From contig NZ_JAHLPN010000012.1 of the NCBI RefSeq assembly GCF_018917935.1, positions 1 through 64,000 on the forward strand: a DNA stretch of 64,000 nucleotides, given 5' to 3'. The notes under the pieces were generated by a model. It ran no database searches. It worked only from the letters and a program-made list of their open reading frames with translations, and was not told the DNA's origin. The DNA comes from Kineothrix sp. MSJ-39 (lineage in GTDB: Bacteria; Bacillota; Clostridia; Lachnospirales; Lachnospiraceae). Shown here one piece after another: positions 1 to 8,885 of this stretch (the stretch's first letter is position 1; each line of letters starts with the position of its first letter). The position numbers were made by a program, and so were the translations under genes.

Positions 1-100
1 CCGATTGCCCGAATAGTAACTTTAAAGCTTGTTTTACAGGCGGAAATTTTCGCCTGCTCTTGACATGCTCGAATCGACACTGTTATATATAAAGCAAGGG

Positions 101-132
101 CTGAATGCTCATTTGAGAGCCTTCAGCCCAAT
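101..132 (-). terminator. Intrinsic terminator of the truncated regulator gene
   Basis: A long hairpin has outer arms GGGCTGAA and TTCAGCCC and inner arms GCTC and GAGC. Read on the minus strand it is followed by a T-rich stretch. It lies about 35 bases past the stop codon of the minus-strand gene, so that short gene really ends here and no HTH-coding sequence follows. Confidence 0.6.
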
Positions 133-167
133 CATTATCATAGAAGATTACATTTACAGAGTTTTAT

Positions 168-575
168 TCACACACTCACCAGCTCCATTGCTTTTCGGCA
201 AAGATAATCGATACATTCGTCCATCGTCTTTAGCAAATCAATTTCCTGAATATATCTGTCACTTAACTGGTATGCTTCACTTTCGTCCAGTCCGCCTAAA
301 ATGGCATAATGGATAGCGACTGCAATGGTGGCAACAGCCCAGTAGTGAATTTCTCTTAAAGGATTGTTGGACATATGACCGATAATGAGTCCTGACTTCT
401 GATACAGCTCCAAAGACATCTTAACACCGTGAATATCCCCATTTCTAATAGCTGTAAACAATACGATTTCATATTGGAACGAGGTATGTGTTTTACCCGT
501 TTCTCGCGCATCATAAATAAAATTCCTGGACGAATCTAAAAATTCATAATTGATTTTCGAAGCATTTTTATCCAT
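168..575 (-). CDS. AraC-family regulator fragment: sensor/linker region only, no HTH domain
   Basis: Predicted 135 residues. The body (YEIVLFTAIRNGDIHGVKMS, MSNNPLREIHYWAVATIAVA, GGLDESEAYQLSDRYIQEID) resembles the middle region of Firmicute AraC regulators that sit beside sugar-use genes. In such proteins this part is followed by a two-HTH DNA-binding domain of about 100 residues. Here the ORF stops right after the linker (residues MELVSV) and a terminator follows; the remaining 167 bases encode no HTH in any minus-strand frame. The start chosen at 575 has GGAG about 9 bases upstream; a longer ORF to 689 has no better site. It is divergent from the GH3 gene, the usual place for its regulator. 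It may be a decayed regulator or a stand-alone sensor; decay is more likely. Confidence 0.6.
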   Translation of the reverse strand: MDKNASKINYEFLDSSRNFIYDARETGKTHTSFQYEIVLFTAIRNGDIHGVKMSLELYQKSGLIIGHMSNNPLREIHYWAVATIAVAIHYAILGGLDESEAYQLSDRYIQEIDLLKTMDECIDYLCRKAMELVSV

Positions 576-617
576 TGCATTTCTCCATTCTGATTCTGTT
601 TCTATTATATAATAAAT

Positions 618-645
618 TTGATATATAACAACATAAAAATAATAT
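618..645 (+). promoter_or_regulatory. Possible promoter of the GH3-symporter operon
   Basis: TTGATA (618-623) and TAATAT (640-645) are 16 bases apart in the AT-rich divergent region, followed by an AGCGGAGGT ribosome-binding site just before the GH3 start. The whole region is AT-rich, so other -10 choices are possible. Confidence 0.3.
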
Positions 646-706
646 AGATAACGAGCAGGAGATGTTATGTTGAGACTATAGAAAAGCATCGGAGCGGAGG
701 TGTTTT

Positions 707-3037
707 ATGGGAAAAAGTCTTGAAGAAATGTGCAGGACTGTGACCGGACATGGAGCATGGCATATAGGAGAGATCCAGGTTGCAGATGGACCGCACGGAA
801 TCCGCGCACAGGAAGATGGTGCGAAGAATAATAACAGCTATGAGGCGACCTGTTTCCCGACAGCCAGCAGCATAGCCTGTTCCTGGAATGTAGATCTGAT
901 CGGAAAGATGGCACAGGGATTGGCACAGGAAGCAAAAGCACTGGATGTATCGGTTGTATTGGGACCGGGGATCAATATCAAACGATCTCCGCTTTGTGGT
1001 AGAAACTTCGAGTATTTTTCAGAAGATCCGTTTCTGGCAGGAGAGTTAGCATCAGCTTATATATATGCAATGCAAAAATGTGGGGTTGGTACTTCCCTGA
1101 AGCACTTTGCCGGGAACAGTCAGGAAACACACAGAATGACAAGCAATTCCATGATTGATGACAGAGCCCTGCATGAGATATATCTGAGTGCCTTTGAGAG
1201 AGCGGTGAAACAGGCAAAACCTGCAACTGTGATGGCAAGTTATAATTATCTGAATGGTGTTCCGGCTTGTGAAAATGCGCAGCTTTTAACTGATATCCTC
1301 AGAAAAAAGTGGAACTATGAAGGACTGGTAATGAGCGACTGGGGAGCCTGTGTTGATCTGCCTGCATGTATAGCAGCGGGAATGGACGTGGAAATGCCGG
1401 ACAGTCTTGGAAATCATTATGAAGAAATTTTGCAGACAACAAAACAGGATGCAGCTTTTGTGAAGAAATTGCAAGGTGCAGTGGAAAGAATAGAGCGGCT
1501 GAATGCATGCTATAAGGGCAATGAAAGCAGCAATGCCAAGAAGAAAAGGATTCCCGAATGGATCAGGGAACAGAATCACAAACTGGCAGAGCAGATAGCG
1601 CAGGAGAGTGCAGTTCTTTTAAAAAATGATGGATTTCTCCCACTGACAGGGAAAAAAGAAGTTTTACTCATAGGGGATCTGGCAAGGCAGCCAAGGATAC
1701 AAGGTGGAGGAAGCAGTCATATCCATACGGACAGAATCGATTCTTTTACAGAGCAATTTCAAAAATACGGTGTAACAGTAAGATATGCAAGAGGCTATGA
1801 AAATACGTCCTTCAAAAGAAACGTGAAGCTGGAAAAGCAGGCGATAGATGCGGTCAGAAAAGCGAAAAAACAGAACATTCCTGTTTTATTCTTTGGGGGC
1901 TTAACCGATATTGCCGAAGGAGAAGGATATGACCGGGAAAGCTTTCAACTGCCGGATAATCAGACCGCTTTACTGGAGCAGTTATTGGAGATAAACGAGC
2001 AGATAGGCTTTATTTCTTTCAGCGGATCGCCTTATGACATGGAACTGCCGTCAAGGTGTAAAGCGTTGCTGCATCTGTATCTGGGCGGTGAAGCGGTAGC
2101 TGCTGCCTGTGTCAGGATCATTTTGGGACTGACAAATCCATCCGGAAAGTTAGCAGAGAGTATACCATATAGTGAAAAAGATGCTCCGAGCTATGGTTAT
2201 TTTGGCAGACAGGCAGAGCAGAAGAAGCATTTGGATGATGTTGCATACAGAGAGAGCATTTTTGTGGGATACCGCTACTATGACACGTTTGAGGTGCCTG
2301 TCCGATATTGTTTCGGATATGGATTAAGTTATACGCAGTTTTTATATTCTGATCTGCAGATCAGAAAAGAACCAAGTGGAAATGTACATATTTCATTTCA
2401 GTTGGAAAACACAGGAACTGCAGCGGGCAGTGAAGTATCGCAAGTATATGTGAAAAATCCGGACTCCGATGCATTTAGGGCGGCAAAGGAATTGAGAGGC
2501 TTTGTAAAGACTTTTCTGGATCCGGGCGAAAAGAAGACAGTTGAACTCATGCTGGAGGAGAGAGCATTTACTGTTTATCAGAACGGAGATTTCCAGACCA
2601 TTGGTGGAATCTATGAGATTCAGGTAGGAGCATCGGTTCAGGATATCCGGGTGTCAGAACAAATAGAGATAGCAGGAGCGGATATGTCGTCTCCGCTGCG
2701 AAAGAGTAACGGAGTTCCTTTGTCAGAAGAAGCATTTGATATGATTTACAGCTATCCGCATACCCATTTTTCGGATCGAAGACCGGGAGAATTTACAACG
2801 AAAAACTCACTGGTGCAAATGCAGCCTTATTCGAAGCTGGCAAGAAAGTGGATCCGCATCGGAAAGATACTGGCAAAACTCATGTATTTTCCAAAGTCTG
2901 TGAAAGACCCGGAAGTCAGAATGATGCTGGAAGGAATTCTGGAAGGAAATATTGACAGTGTGTGTAATCAGAGCGGCGGTCTTGTGAAGAAGAAAACGAT
3001 TATGAAAATTGTGGATTCAGCAAACAAGGGGGTATAG
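707..3037 (+). CDS. Glycoside hydrolase family 3 protein (beta-glucosidase-like)
   Basis: A 776-residue enzyme expected to cleave beta-linked glucosides or related sugars from the non-reducing end. The GH3 N-terminal barrel shows VADGPHGIR (about 26-33), LGPGINIKR, KHFAGN (132-137) and VMSDWGA, whose Asp211 matches the family nucleophile. The second alpha/beta domain (about 300-500) contains ESAVLLKNDGFLPL and GGGSSH. A C-terminal fibronectin-III-like domain (FKYGLSYT-type motif FGYGLSYTQF, then SEVSQVYV) follows. No signal peptide is seen, so it should act in the cytoplasm on imported sugar. The start has a strong GGAGGT site. The stop is one base from the symporter start, so the two are co-translated. 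Exact substrate cannot be read from the sequence. Confidence 0.92.
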   Translation: MGKSLEEMCRTVTGHGAWHIGEIQVADGPHGIRAQEDGAKNNNSYEATCFPTASSIACSWNVDLIGKMAQGLAQEAKALDVSVVLGPGINIKRSPLCGRNFEYFSEDPFLAGELASAYIYAMQKCGVGTSLKHFAGNSQETHRMTSNSMIDDRALHEIYLSAFERAVKQAKPATVMASYNYLNGVPACENAQLLTDILRKKWNYEGLVMSDWGACVDLPACIAAGMDVEMPDSLGNHYEEILQTTKQDAAFVKKLQGAVERIERLNACYKGNESSNAKKKRIPEWIREQNHKLAEQIAQESAVLLKNDGFLPLTGKKEVLLIGDLARQPRIQGGGSSHIHTDRIDSFTEQFQKYGVTVRYARGYENTSFKRNVKLEKQAIDAVRKAKKQNIPVLFFGGLTDIAEGEGYDRESFQLPDNQTALLEQLLEINEQIGFISFSGSPYDMELPSRCKALLHLYLGGEAVAAACVRIILGLTNPSGKLAESIPYSEKDAPSYGYFGRQAEQKKHLDDVAYRESIFVGYRYYDTFEVPVRYCFGYGLSYTQFLYSDLQIRKEPSGNVHISFQLENTGTAAGSEVSQVYVKNPDSDAFRAAKELRGFVKTFLDPGEKKTVELMLEERAFTVYQNGDFQTIGGIYEIQVGASVQDIRVSEQIEIAGADMSSPLRKSNGVPLSEEAFDMIYSYPHTHFSDRRPGEFTTKNSLVQMQPYSKLARKWIRIGKILAKLMYFPKSVKDPEVRMMLEGILEGNIDSVCNQSGGLVKKKTIMKIVDSANKGV

Positions 3038-3038
3038 T

Positions 3039-4463
3039 ATGAACGAAAAATTAGATGCAAGAACAAAGTGGAGTTATTGTATAGGAGCAACCGGGAGAGA
3101 TGCGGCATATGCACTCGTGAGCATGTATCTGATCCTGTATGTGCAGTATACAATGAATCTGACAAGTGCACAGTTTGCGGTGATCAGCGTAGCAATGGTA
3201 GCCTGTATGGTGTGGGATGCAGTCAACGATCTGCTGATGGGAATTATAATAGAAAATACACATTTCAAAATGGGTAAATTTAAACCATGGATATTGATCG
3301 GGGGTATCAGCAATGCGATAGTGATCGTGTGTCTGTTTACGATCCGTCCAAGCGGCTGGGGATTTGTTGTATTTTACAGTCTCTTTTATCTGCTGTGGGG
3401 CATGACGTATACGATGAATGATATTGCTTATTGGGGCGTGCTGCCATCATTAAGCTCGGATCCGGGTACCAGAGATTCGCTTGTAACGATCATGAGTATT
3501 TTTGTATGCATAGGACAATTTTCCGTTGCCGGTGTTGTACCTGTTGTCATAGCAGGGAACGCTGTAAATGCATACAGAGTGGTTGCGCTCATTGTAGCAC
3601 TGGCACTTGTCGGATTTCAAATGCTGACCGCATTCGGGATCAAAGAACGAAACAGAAAAGAACAGGCGGAAAAACTGTCATTAAAAGATATGTACCGGAT
3701 CTTTGCAAGAAATGATCAGCTTGTTGCAGCGGGAATTGCATCTATATTTTTTAATATAACCTGTAACATTCTCGTTATCTTTGGGGTGAATTTCTTCTAT
3801 ATAGAATATGGCTATTCGGAAAGCGGCAATCTGGTATTTTATTTCACCGTCATGTATGGACTTGGCATGCTGATCTCACAGGCAAGCTATGCATGGCTGG
3901 CAAAACACTTTTCCAGAGAAAAAATTCTGACGGTCTGTTTTATTGTTCTGTTAGTGGGATATGCATGTTTTATGGGCTTTGGATATGTACTGCCGAAAAA
4001 TGTGATTCTTCTGAATACGATAGGATTTATTATATTCTTCTTTCAGGGACTGATGAATCTGGCGATAGTTGTCATGATCAATAATACGATCGAATATGAT
4101 GAAGCCAGATTTCATGAGCGACATGACTCCGTGATATCCGCAGTGCGTTCGTTCAGCGTGAAGCTTGCGGGCGGCATCAACCAGGGACTGTCAACACTGG
4201 TGCTGCTCATAAGCGGCATATATGCAAAGAGCCAGGCAATCAGTGCGTTGGAGATTGCAGTTAATAAGGGGACGCTTACAAGCGAAGGCGCTTTATTGGA
4301 AGCAAATCAATACATCGGAGAAATCACAACCTCACAGGCACTGGTATTCAGACTGGGCATGGTGCTGATACCGGTAATTGCCTTATTGATATCGTATATC
4401 ATTCTGAGGAAGAAGTATCATATTGATGAAAAGGAGTATGCAAGGCTGATAGAGAGGAAATAG
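3039..4463 (+). CDS. GPH-family sugar:cation symporter (MelB/XynP-like)
   Basis: A 474-residue membrane protein with about 12 hydrophobic segments. It begins KLDARTKWSYCIGATGRDAAY, and the segment WDAVNDLLMGIIIENTHF followed by KFKPWILIGG is the hallmark loop of the glycoside-pentoside-hexuronide family. The start at 3039 has an AAGGGGGT site and lies one base after the GH3 stop. It probably imports the oligosaccharide or glucoside that the GH3 enzyme cleaves; the substrate is inferred from this pairing only. A strong terminator follows. Confidence 0.9.
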   Translation: MNEKLDARTKWSYCIGATGRDAAYALVSMYLILYVQYTMNLTSAQFAVISVAMVACMVWDAVNDLLMGIIIENTHFKMGKFKPWILIGGISNAIVIVCLFTIRPSGWGFVVFYSLFYLLWGMTYTMNDIAYWGVLPSLSSDPGTRDSLVTIMSIFVCIGQFSVAGVVPVVIAGNAVNAYRVVALIVALALVGFQMLTAFGIKERNRKEQAEKLSLKDMYRIFARNDQLVAAGIASIFFNITCNILVIFGVNFFYIEYGYSESGNLVFYFTVMYGLGMLISQASYAWLAKHFSREKILTVCFIVLLVGYACFMGFGYVLPKNVILLNTIGFIIFFFQGLMNLAIVVMINNTIEYDEARFHERHDSVISAVRSFSVKLAGGINQGLSTLVLLISGIYAKSQAISALEIAVNKGTLTSEGALLEANQYIGEITTSQALVFRLGMVLIPVIALLISYIILRKKYHIDEKEYARLIERK

Positions 4464-4478
4464 GAAGTATTATATTAT

Positions 4479-4533
4479 AATATCTGGAATTTTCGTGCCA
4501 GTGAGGGCTGGGTGAAAATTTCAGATATTTTTT
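4479..4533 (+). terminator. Intrinsic terminator after the sugar operon
   Basis: Arms AATATCTGGAATTTTC (4479-4494) and GAAAATTTCAGATATT (4513-4528) pair nearly perfectly and are followed by a run of T. Confidence 0.8.
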
Positions 4534-4680
4534 GATATGGATTTCGAAAAGTACATTTGCAGTTGCTTTTTTAAAAGAGTAGGAATATACTAAACATATC
4601 TAAATATCTGAATTTTTATATTCATATTTTGTCCATTCGGGCGAATTTTCACAAATAACATATTTATAAGGAAAATGCAT

Positions 4681-5136
4681 ATGATAAATAACATTAAGAA
4701 GAGAAGTGGTGCAAGAGGTAATTCAAGTGCTGTACTTCATTTTGGTATTCCCTTATCTAGCAGGCAAAAATTTATATTGAATTTACTAAGGGAATATGAC
4801 AGTAGATGTTTAATAAGCAGAAAAAAGATTAAATTATCCGATTTATCTGCTTTGACAGCCGCTACAGGGGATGAATTTGCCATGTTTACAAAGGGCAAAA
4901 CAAGACTTATAATTAGAGGAAATAAAACAAATGTAAATGTATCCAAGGCATATGCGAAATTATTGTGTATGCAGGGATATAGATGGAGTGGACATACACA
5001 TCCCGGAATTGACGATATATGTCTGATGCCATCGGATGGAAATAAAGAAGTTCTTAATGAATTTAAACAAAATAATACTGCAATCTATAATTCTATTGGA
5101 AAATGGTATATCTTGGAGAAGGGGGAATTGCTATGA
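4681..5136 (+). CDS. Orphan JAMM-like domain protein (phage/polymorphic-toxin type)
   Basis: Predicted 151 residues; start at 4681 rather than 4675 because the AAGG site then has a normal 9-base spacing. The segments LSALTAATGDEFAMFTKG, RLIIRGN and YRWSGHTHPG...PSDGNKE...IYNSIGKWYI match a domain I know from the C-termini of phage head proteins and secreted polymorphic toxins. Its HxHP plus Ser/Asp pattern resembles the JAMM metallo-isopeptidase motif. The place where relatives usually have SxGD reads SDGN here, so metal binding may be impaired. Here the domain stands alone, without the phage or delivery part. The gene overlaps the next one by ATGA. Its base composition is more AT-rich than that of the sugar operon before it, which suggests transfer. 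Function unknown. Confidence 0.5.
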   Translation: MINNIKKRSGARGNSSAVLHFGIPLSSRQKFILNLLREYDSRCLISRKKIKLSDLSALTAATGDEFAMFTKGKTRLIIRGNKTNVNVSKAYAKLLCMQGYRWSGHTHPGIDDICLMPSDGNKEVLNEFKQNNTAIYNSIGKWYILEKGELL

Positions 5137-5420
5137 AAGTTACTGCTAATATAATAGATATTGAAAGTGCCAAAAAGTCTGCACGAGAATATTGTATTAA
5201 CAACCAGTTGGATACAGATTTGTTAGCACAGCAACGTGTATTTGTCATCAATCAAAAAATAATTTTTGCACAGCCTTCCGCCAGTAAGCCGAGAGGATTA
5301 AAAAATGATTTGGAAACACAGCCAAGCCCCACACTGATAGTAGAAAAAATAGGAGATACATTTCAAGTTAGTGAGACAAGTAATACACAATCATATTTAA
5401 GAAAAATTGGATTAAAGTGA
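5133..5420 (+). CDS. Small unknown protein paired with the JAMM-like gene
   Basis: Predicted 95 residues beginning MKVTANIIDIESAKKSAREY; no signal peptide, no membrane segment, no motif I recognise. The start overlaps the previous stop (ATGA at 5133-5136) behind GGAGAAGGGGG, so it is translationally coupled. A perfect hairpin terminator closes the pair. Two tightly coupled small genes, one with a toxin-like domain, could be an effector and its immunity or chaperone partner, but nothing in this protein proves that. Confidence 0.6.
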   Translation: MKVTANIIDIESAKKSAREYCINNQLDTDLLAQQRVFVINQKIIFAQPSASKPRGLKNDLETQPSPTLIVEKIGDTFQVSETSNTQSYLRKIGLK

Positions 5421-5457
5421 GATATTTAGAGTAAAATTATCACTGAACAAGTAAAAT

Positions 5458-5505
5458 AAAGCCTCTTTTGTAAAAAATTATAATTTTTTACAAAAGAGGC
5501 TTTTT
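5458..5505. terminator. Perfect bidirectional hairpin terminator
   Basis: AAAGCCTCTTTTGTAAAAAA and its exact complement TTTTTTACAAAAGAGGCTTT face each other across a tiny loop, followed by TT. It isolates the two-gene island from the cas operon. Confidence 0.85.
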
Positions 5506-5553
5506 AGTACCAATTATAGGACTTAATGTGTGATAATATGATTTTAACCAAAA

Positions 5554-5579
5554 GACAGCAGGGAAAAGTCCCTGCTGTC
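5554..5579. promoter_or_regulatory. Perfect 26-base palindrome just upstream of the cas promoter
   Basis: GACAGCAGGGA (5554-5564), loop AAAG, TCCCTGCTGTC (5569-5579). On the plus strand no T-run follows. It ends 11 bases before the putative -35 of the cas operon, so it could be an operator or a weak minus-strand terminator. Confidence 0.45.
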
Positions 5580-5590
5580 GGAATTGACTG

Positions 5591-5618
5591 ATGACAAACG
5601 AAAAATAAAGGATATAAT
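5591..5618 (+). promoter_or_regulatory. Probable cas operon promoter
   Basis: ATGACA (5591-5596), 16 bases, then a perfect TATAAT (5613-5618), placed 35 bases before the cas3 start, which has its own AGAAAGGTG ribosome-binding site. Confidence 0.6.
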
Positions 5619-5652
5619 AAAAATGCAAAGAAAATATTAGAAAGGTGTATCA

Positions 5653-8136
5653 ATGAATGAAATAAAAGAAAAACAGCTATGTGCGCATATATCAAAGGAC
5701 AAAAGAAAACAGAGTGTAAAAGAGCATTGTGACCACACAGCAGAGTATGCATATGAAAGAGTAGGGATTGAAGGTTTTGAACATACAATTAGGCTTGCGG
5801 CATGGCTTCATGACATGGGAAAGCTGACAGATGAATTTCAGGAATATCTAAAAAAACAAACAGAAAATACAGAGGAAACATCAAATAAAAGGGTAATTCA
5901 TTCATTTACAGGAGCAATTTACATACTCGAAAAGCATCACACAGCAACCGCGTCCATTTATGAAAAAGTAGCCAGTGAGCTGATAGCATATGCAATAGGA
6001 GCTCACCATGGGTTATTTGATGCATTGAATCAGGAAAAAGAGAATGGACTGGATCATCGGCTGTTCTATTCGAAAGATGCTATTCATTATGAAGAGGCAA
6101 TCAGCAGATATTTTCAAATGTGTCATTCCGAAAGGGAACTAGAGCAGGAATTTACGCAGGCAGTGCATGAAGTAGAATGCTTTTTGGATATTACAAGAAA
6201 TATGTGTAGCAGGCATGCAAGAAATACTTTTAAACCTGAAATTTATAACCCCAGAGTGGAACAGCAATATTACTGGGGAATGTTGATCCGCATGATAACT
6301 TCTGTAGTGATGTATGGGGATAGAACAGACACTAGAGAGTTTATGTTGGGAGAAATACATAAATCCACTATAGTCAAAAAAGAATTTTGGACAGAACAGT
6401 TAAATTTTATGGAACGCAAATTGGGGAATATTCAGGATGATTCAGAAATTGCTAGTTATAGAAGGCAAATATCTGAATCATGTAAAGCTTTTGCCGATGG
6501 GGGTGATGGTATATATAAGCTTTCTGTTCCTACGGGAAGCGGTAAGACGCTAAGTACACTTCGATATGCATATACTTTAGCCGCTAAATTGGGTAAACGG
6601 AAGGTAATATTTGTTGTCCCGCTGCTAAGCGTCATCGAGCAAAATGCAAAAGTAATAAAAGATTACACAAAAAATGTGGAGGCAATTGGAGAGTATCATT
6701 CCGGGATAGTACAGGATAAAGATAAAAAAGAAGAAATAAGTGATGCACATATAATTAGTGATCATTGGAAAGAGCCGATTATTGTTACGACGATGTATCA
6801 GATATTAATGAATATGTTCACAGATAAAACAGCATATGTGACAAGATTCAGTGCATTAGCTGACAGTGTTTTGGTATTTGATGAGGCACAAAATCTTCCT
6901 ATGAGAGATATTCATCTATTTAACATGGTAGTTAATTTCTTACAAAAGTTTTGCAAAACAACAATTGTTCTGTGCTCTGCAACACAGCCTTGTTTGGAAA
7001 ATGTAATATATCCAATTGATTTTGAAAAAATGCCTGATATGGTGAGTTTAAATGCCCATCAAATAGAAGCCTTTAAAAGAGTGGCGGTACATAATCTGGT
7101 TACACCATGTGGAATGAAAAATTATGAAATTGTAAATTTTACATTTGACAGGCTGGAAAAGAAAAAGTCTGTACTCTTAATATGTAACACCAAGCAGCAG
7201 GCACATAATCTGTATGAGAGTTTAAAAGCACAAAAAGATGATGAGATTCAGCTTTTTCATTTATCGACAGCAATGTGTGCGCAGAACAGACAGGATGTAT
7301 TGGAAAAAATACATAAATTACTGAAAGAAATACGTGAATGTTTAGCTTTAAAAAGAAAGATGATCTGCGTTGCTACACAGTTAGTGGAAGCAGGGATTGA
7401 CTTTTCATTTGAAGTAGTCATCAGATCTTTGGCAGGTATGGATAGTATTGTGCAGGCATTTGGAAGATGCAACAGAAGCTTTGAATATGGGAAAACGGGG
7501 GAGGGATATATTATACGCATGCAGGAAGAAAATTTGACCATGCTTGGCGATATTAAAGAGTCACAGATCAGTACAGCCAGTTTATTGGAGGCGTTTCAAA
7601 TTGCACCGGAGGATTTTGATCATGATCTCTTAGGGGAAAAGGCAATAAGATATTATTATATGAAGCTATTTAATGAGTATATGAACGGATCTGGTGGAAA
7701 AGGATCTTTTGATCACAGAGTTTTAAAAGAAGGGGGTGAGGAGGATACATTACTGAATTTGCTATCTGTAAATAATAAGGTAGTATGCAGTAAAAAAAGT
7801 TATTTTACGTGTCAGGCCTTTAAGACTGCGGGAAGGCAGTTCACCGTATTTGAAACAGATACGGTAGATGTGATAGCACCATATAAGAAAGGTAAAGATA
7901 TTATCGTTTCTTTATGTTCGGCAGAAGCACAATATGACATTGGTTTTCGAAAAGAAAAAATAAAAGAGGCTTCCAGATATACGGTTCAGATATGGAAAAA
8001 TCAGCTTATAGAAATGATAAAAGAGGGAGTGATCATACAGGTCACTATTGGAAAGGATGAAGTATTTTACTATATAAATCAAGACTTCTATCATCCTGAT
8101 TGTGGTTTTTCAAAGAAATTTGATAGTTGTCATTAG
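5653..8136 (+). CDS. cas3: CRISPR-associated nuclease-helicase Cas3 (type I-C)
   Basis: An 827-residue protein that is recruited by Cascade after target recognition, nicks the displaced strand and degrades DNA while moving. The N-terminal HD nuclease domain shows EHCDHTAEYA (His25, His28), WLHDMGKL (His53-Asp54) and AIGAHHGLFD. The superfamily 2 helicase follows, with Walker A VPTGSGKT (about 291-298), VFDEAQNL (Walker B, DEAQ in place of DEAH), LCSATQP (motif III) and ATQLVEAGID...AFGRCNR (motifs V-VI). It is the first gene of the cas operon; length and domain order are normal. It ends 14 bases before cas5. All catalytic motifs look intact, so interference should be possible. Confidence 0.96.
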   Translation: MNEIKEKQLCAHISKDKRKQSVKEHCDHTAEYAYERVGIEGFEHTIRLAAWLHDMGKLTDEFQEYLKKQTENTEETSNKRVIHSFTGAIYILEKHHTATASIYEKVASELIAYAIGAHHGLFDALNQEKENGLDHRLFYSKDAIHYEEAISRYFQMCHSERELEQEFTQAVHEVECFLDITRNMCSRHARNTFKPEIYNPRVEQQYYWGMLIRMITSVVMYGDRTDTREFMLGEIHKSTIVKKEFWTEQLNFMERKLGNIQDDSEIASYRRQISESCKAFADGGDGIYKLSVPTGSGKTLSTLRYAYTLAAKLGKRKVIFVVPLLSVIEQNAKVIKDYTKNVEAIGEYHSGIVQDKDKKEEISDAHIISDHWKEPIIVTTMYQILMNMFTDKTAYVTRFSALADSVLVFDEAQNLPMRDIHLFNMVVNFLQKFCKTTIVLCSATQPCLENVIYPIDFEKMPDMVSLNAHQIEAFKRVAVHNLVTPCGMKNYEIVNFTFDRLEKKKSVLLICNTKQQAHNLYESLKAQKDDEIQLFHLSTAMCAQNRQDVLEKIHKLLKEIRECLALKRKMICVATQLVEAGIDFSFEVVIRSLAGMDSIVQAFGRCNRSFEYGKTGEGYIIRMQEENLTMLGDIKESQISTASLLEAFQIAPEDFDHDLLGEKAIRYYYMKLFNEYMNGSGGKGSFDHRVLKEGGEEDTLLNLLSVNNKVVCSKKSYFTCQAFKTAGRQFTVFETDTVDVIAPYKKGKDIIVSLCSAEAQYDIGFRKEKIKEASRYTVQIWKNQLIEMIKEGVIIQVTIGKDEVFYYINQDFYHPDCGFSKKFDSCH

Positions 8137-8150
8137 AAAGGAGTGAGAAG

Positions 8151-8885
8151 ATGCACGATAATTTTGTGGAATTTGAAGTGCTTGGCGATTATGGATTATT
8201 TTCTGATCCGGTAACACGAGTTGGAGGAGAAAAATTTACAAGTCAGATTCCGACATATGAAGCAATGAAAGGAGTACTACATAGCTGTTATTGGAAACCT
8301 ACCATAATATGGATCATTGACAAAATCAGAGTTATGAATCCGATTCAGACTGAAACAAAAGGAATCAGACCGATCAAATATGATACGGGGAAAAATGACT
8401 TGTCGTATTATACGTATCTGAAAGAATGCAGATATCAAGTGAAAGCGCATTTTATCTGGAACGAAAACAGACCGGAACTGTCGCAGGACAGAAATGAAAA
8501 TAAGCATCATAATATCGCAAAAAGAATGATTGAAAAAGGAGGAAGAAGGGATATTTTTCTGGGATGCCGAGAGTGTCAGGCATATGTAGTTCCATGTGAG
8601 TTTGGAAGTGGAAAAGGATTTTATGATGACATTCCGGAGATGTCATTTGGACTTATGTATCATGGAATGACATATCCTGATGAGGCATATTCTGAGGAAA
8701 CAAAAGGTAAATTGACTGTGAATTTCTGGCATCCGGTAATGAAAAACGGAATTATAGAGTTTTGCAGACCAAGCGAATGTATCCATAAAACCCTACGTGA
8801 AATGCCAATGAAAAAATTTGGAGAAAATAATGTTGAAAATGTGGATGTCACATTTCAAAATCTGGCAGGAAAGGAGGAAAACTGA
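8151..8885 (+). CDS. cas5c: Cas5c (Cas5d), pre-crRNA endonuclease and Cascade subunit
   Basis: A 244-residue RAMP protein. In type I-C systems, which lack Cas6, Cas5c cuts the repeat hairpin and holds the crRNA 5' handle. The sequence has the expected FEVLGDYGLFSDPVTRVGGEK start, a central region YHITxRECR-like (FLGCRECQAYV) and a C-terminal FGLMYHGMTYPDE. I chose 8151 because AAAGGAG precedes it with normal spacing; the longer ORF start overlaps cas3 and lacks a site. The stop shares its last base with the cas8c start. Confidence 0.94.
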   Translation: MHDNFVEFEVLGDYGLFSDPVTRVGGEKFTSQIPTYEAMKGVLHSCYWKPTIIWIIDKIRVMNPIQTETKGIRPIKYDTGKNDLSYYTYLKECRYQVKAHFIWNENRPELSQDRNENKHHNIAKRMIEKGGRRDIFLGCRECQAYVVPCEFGSGKGFYDDIPEMSFGLMYHGMTYPDEAYSEETKGKLTVNFWHPVMKNGIIEFCRPSECIHKTLREMPMKKFGENNVENVDVTFQNLAGKEEN

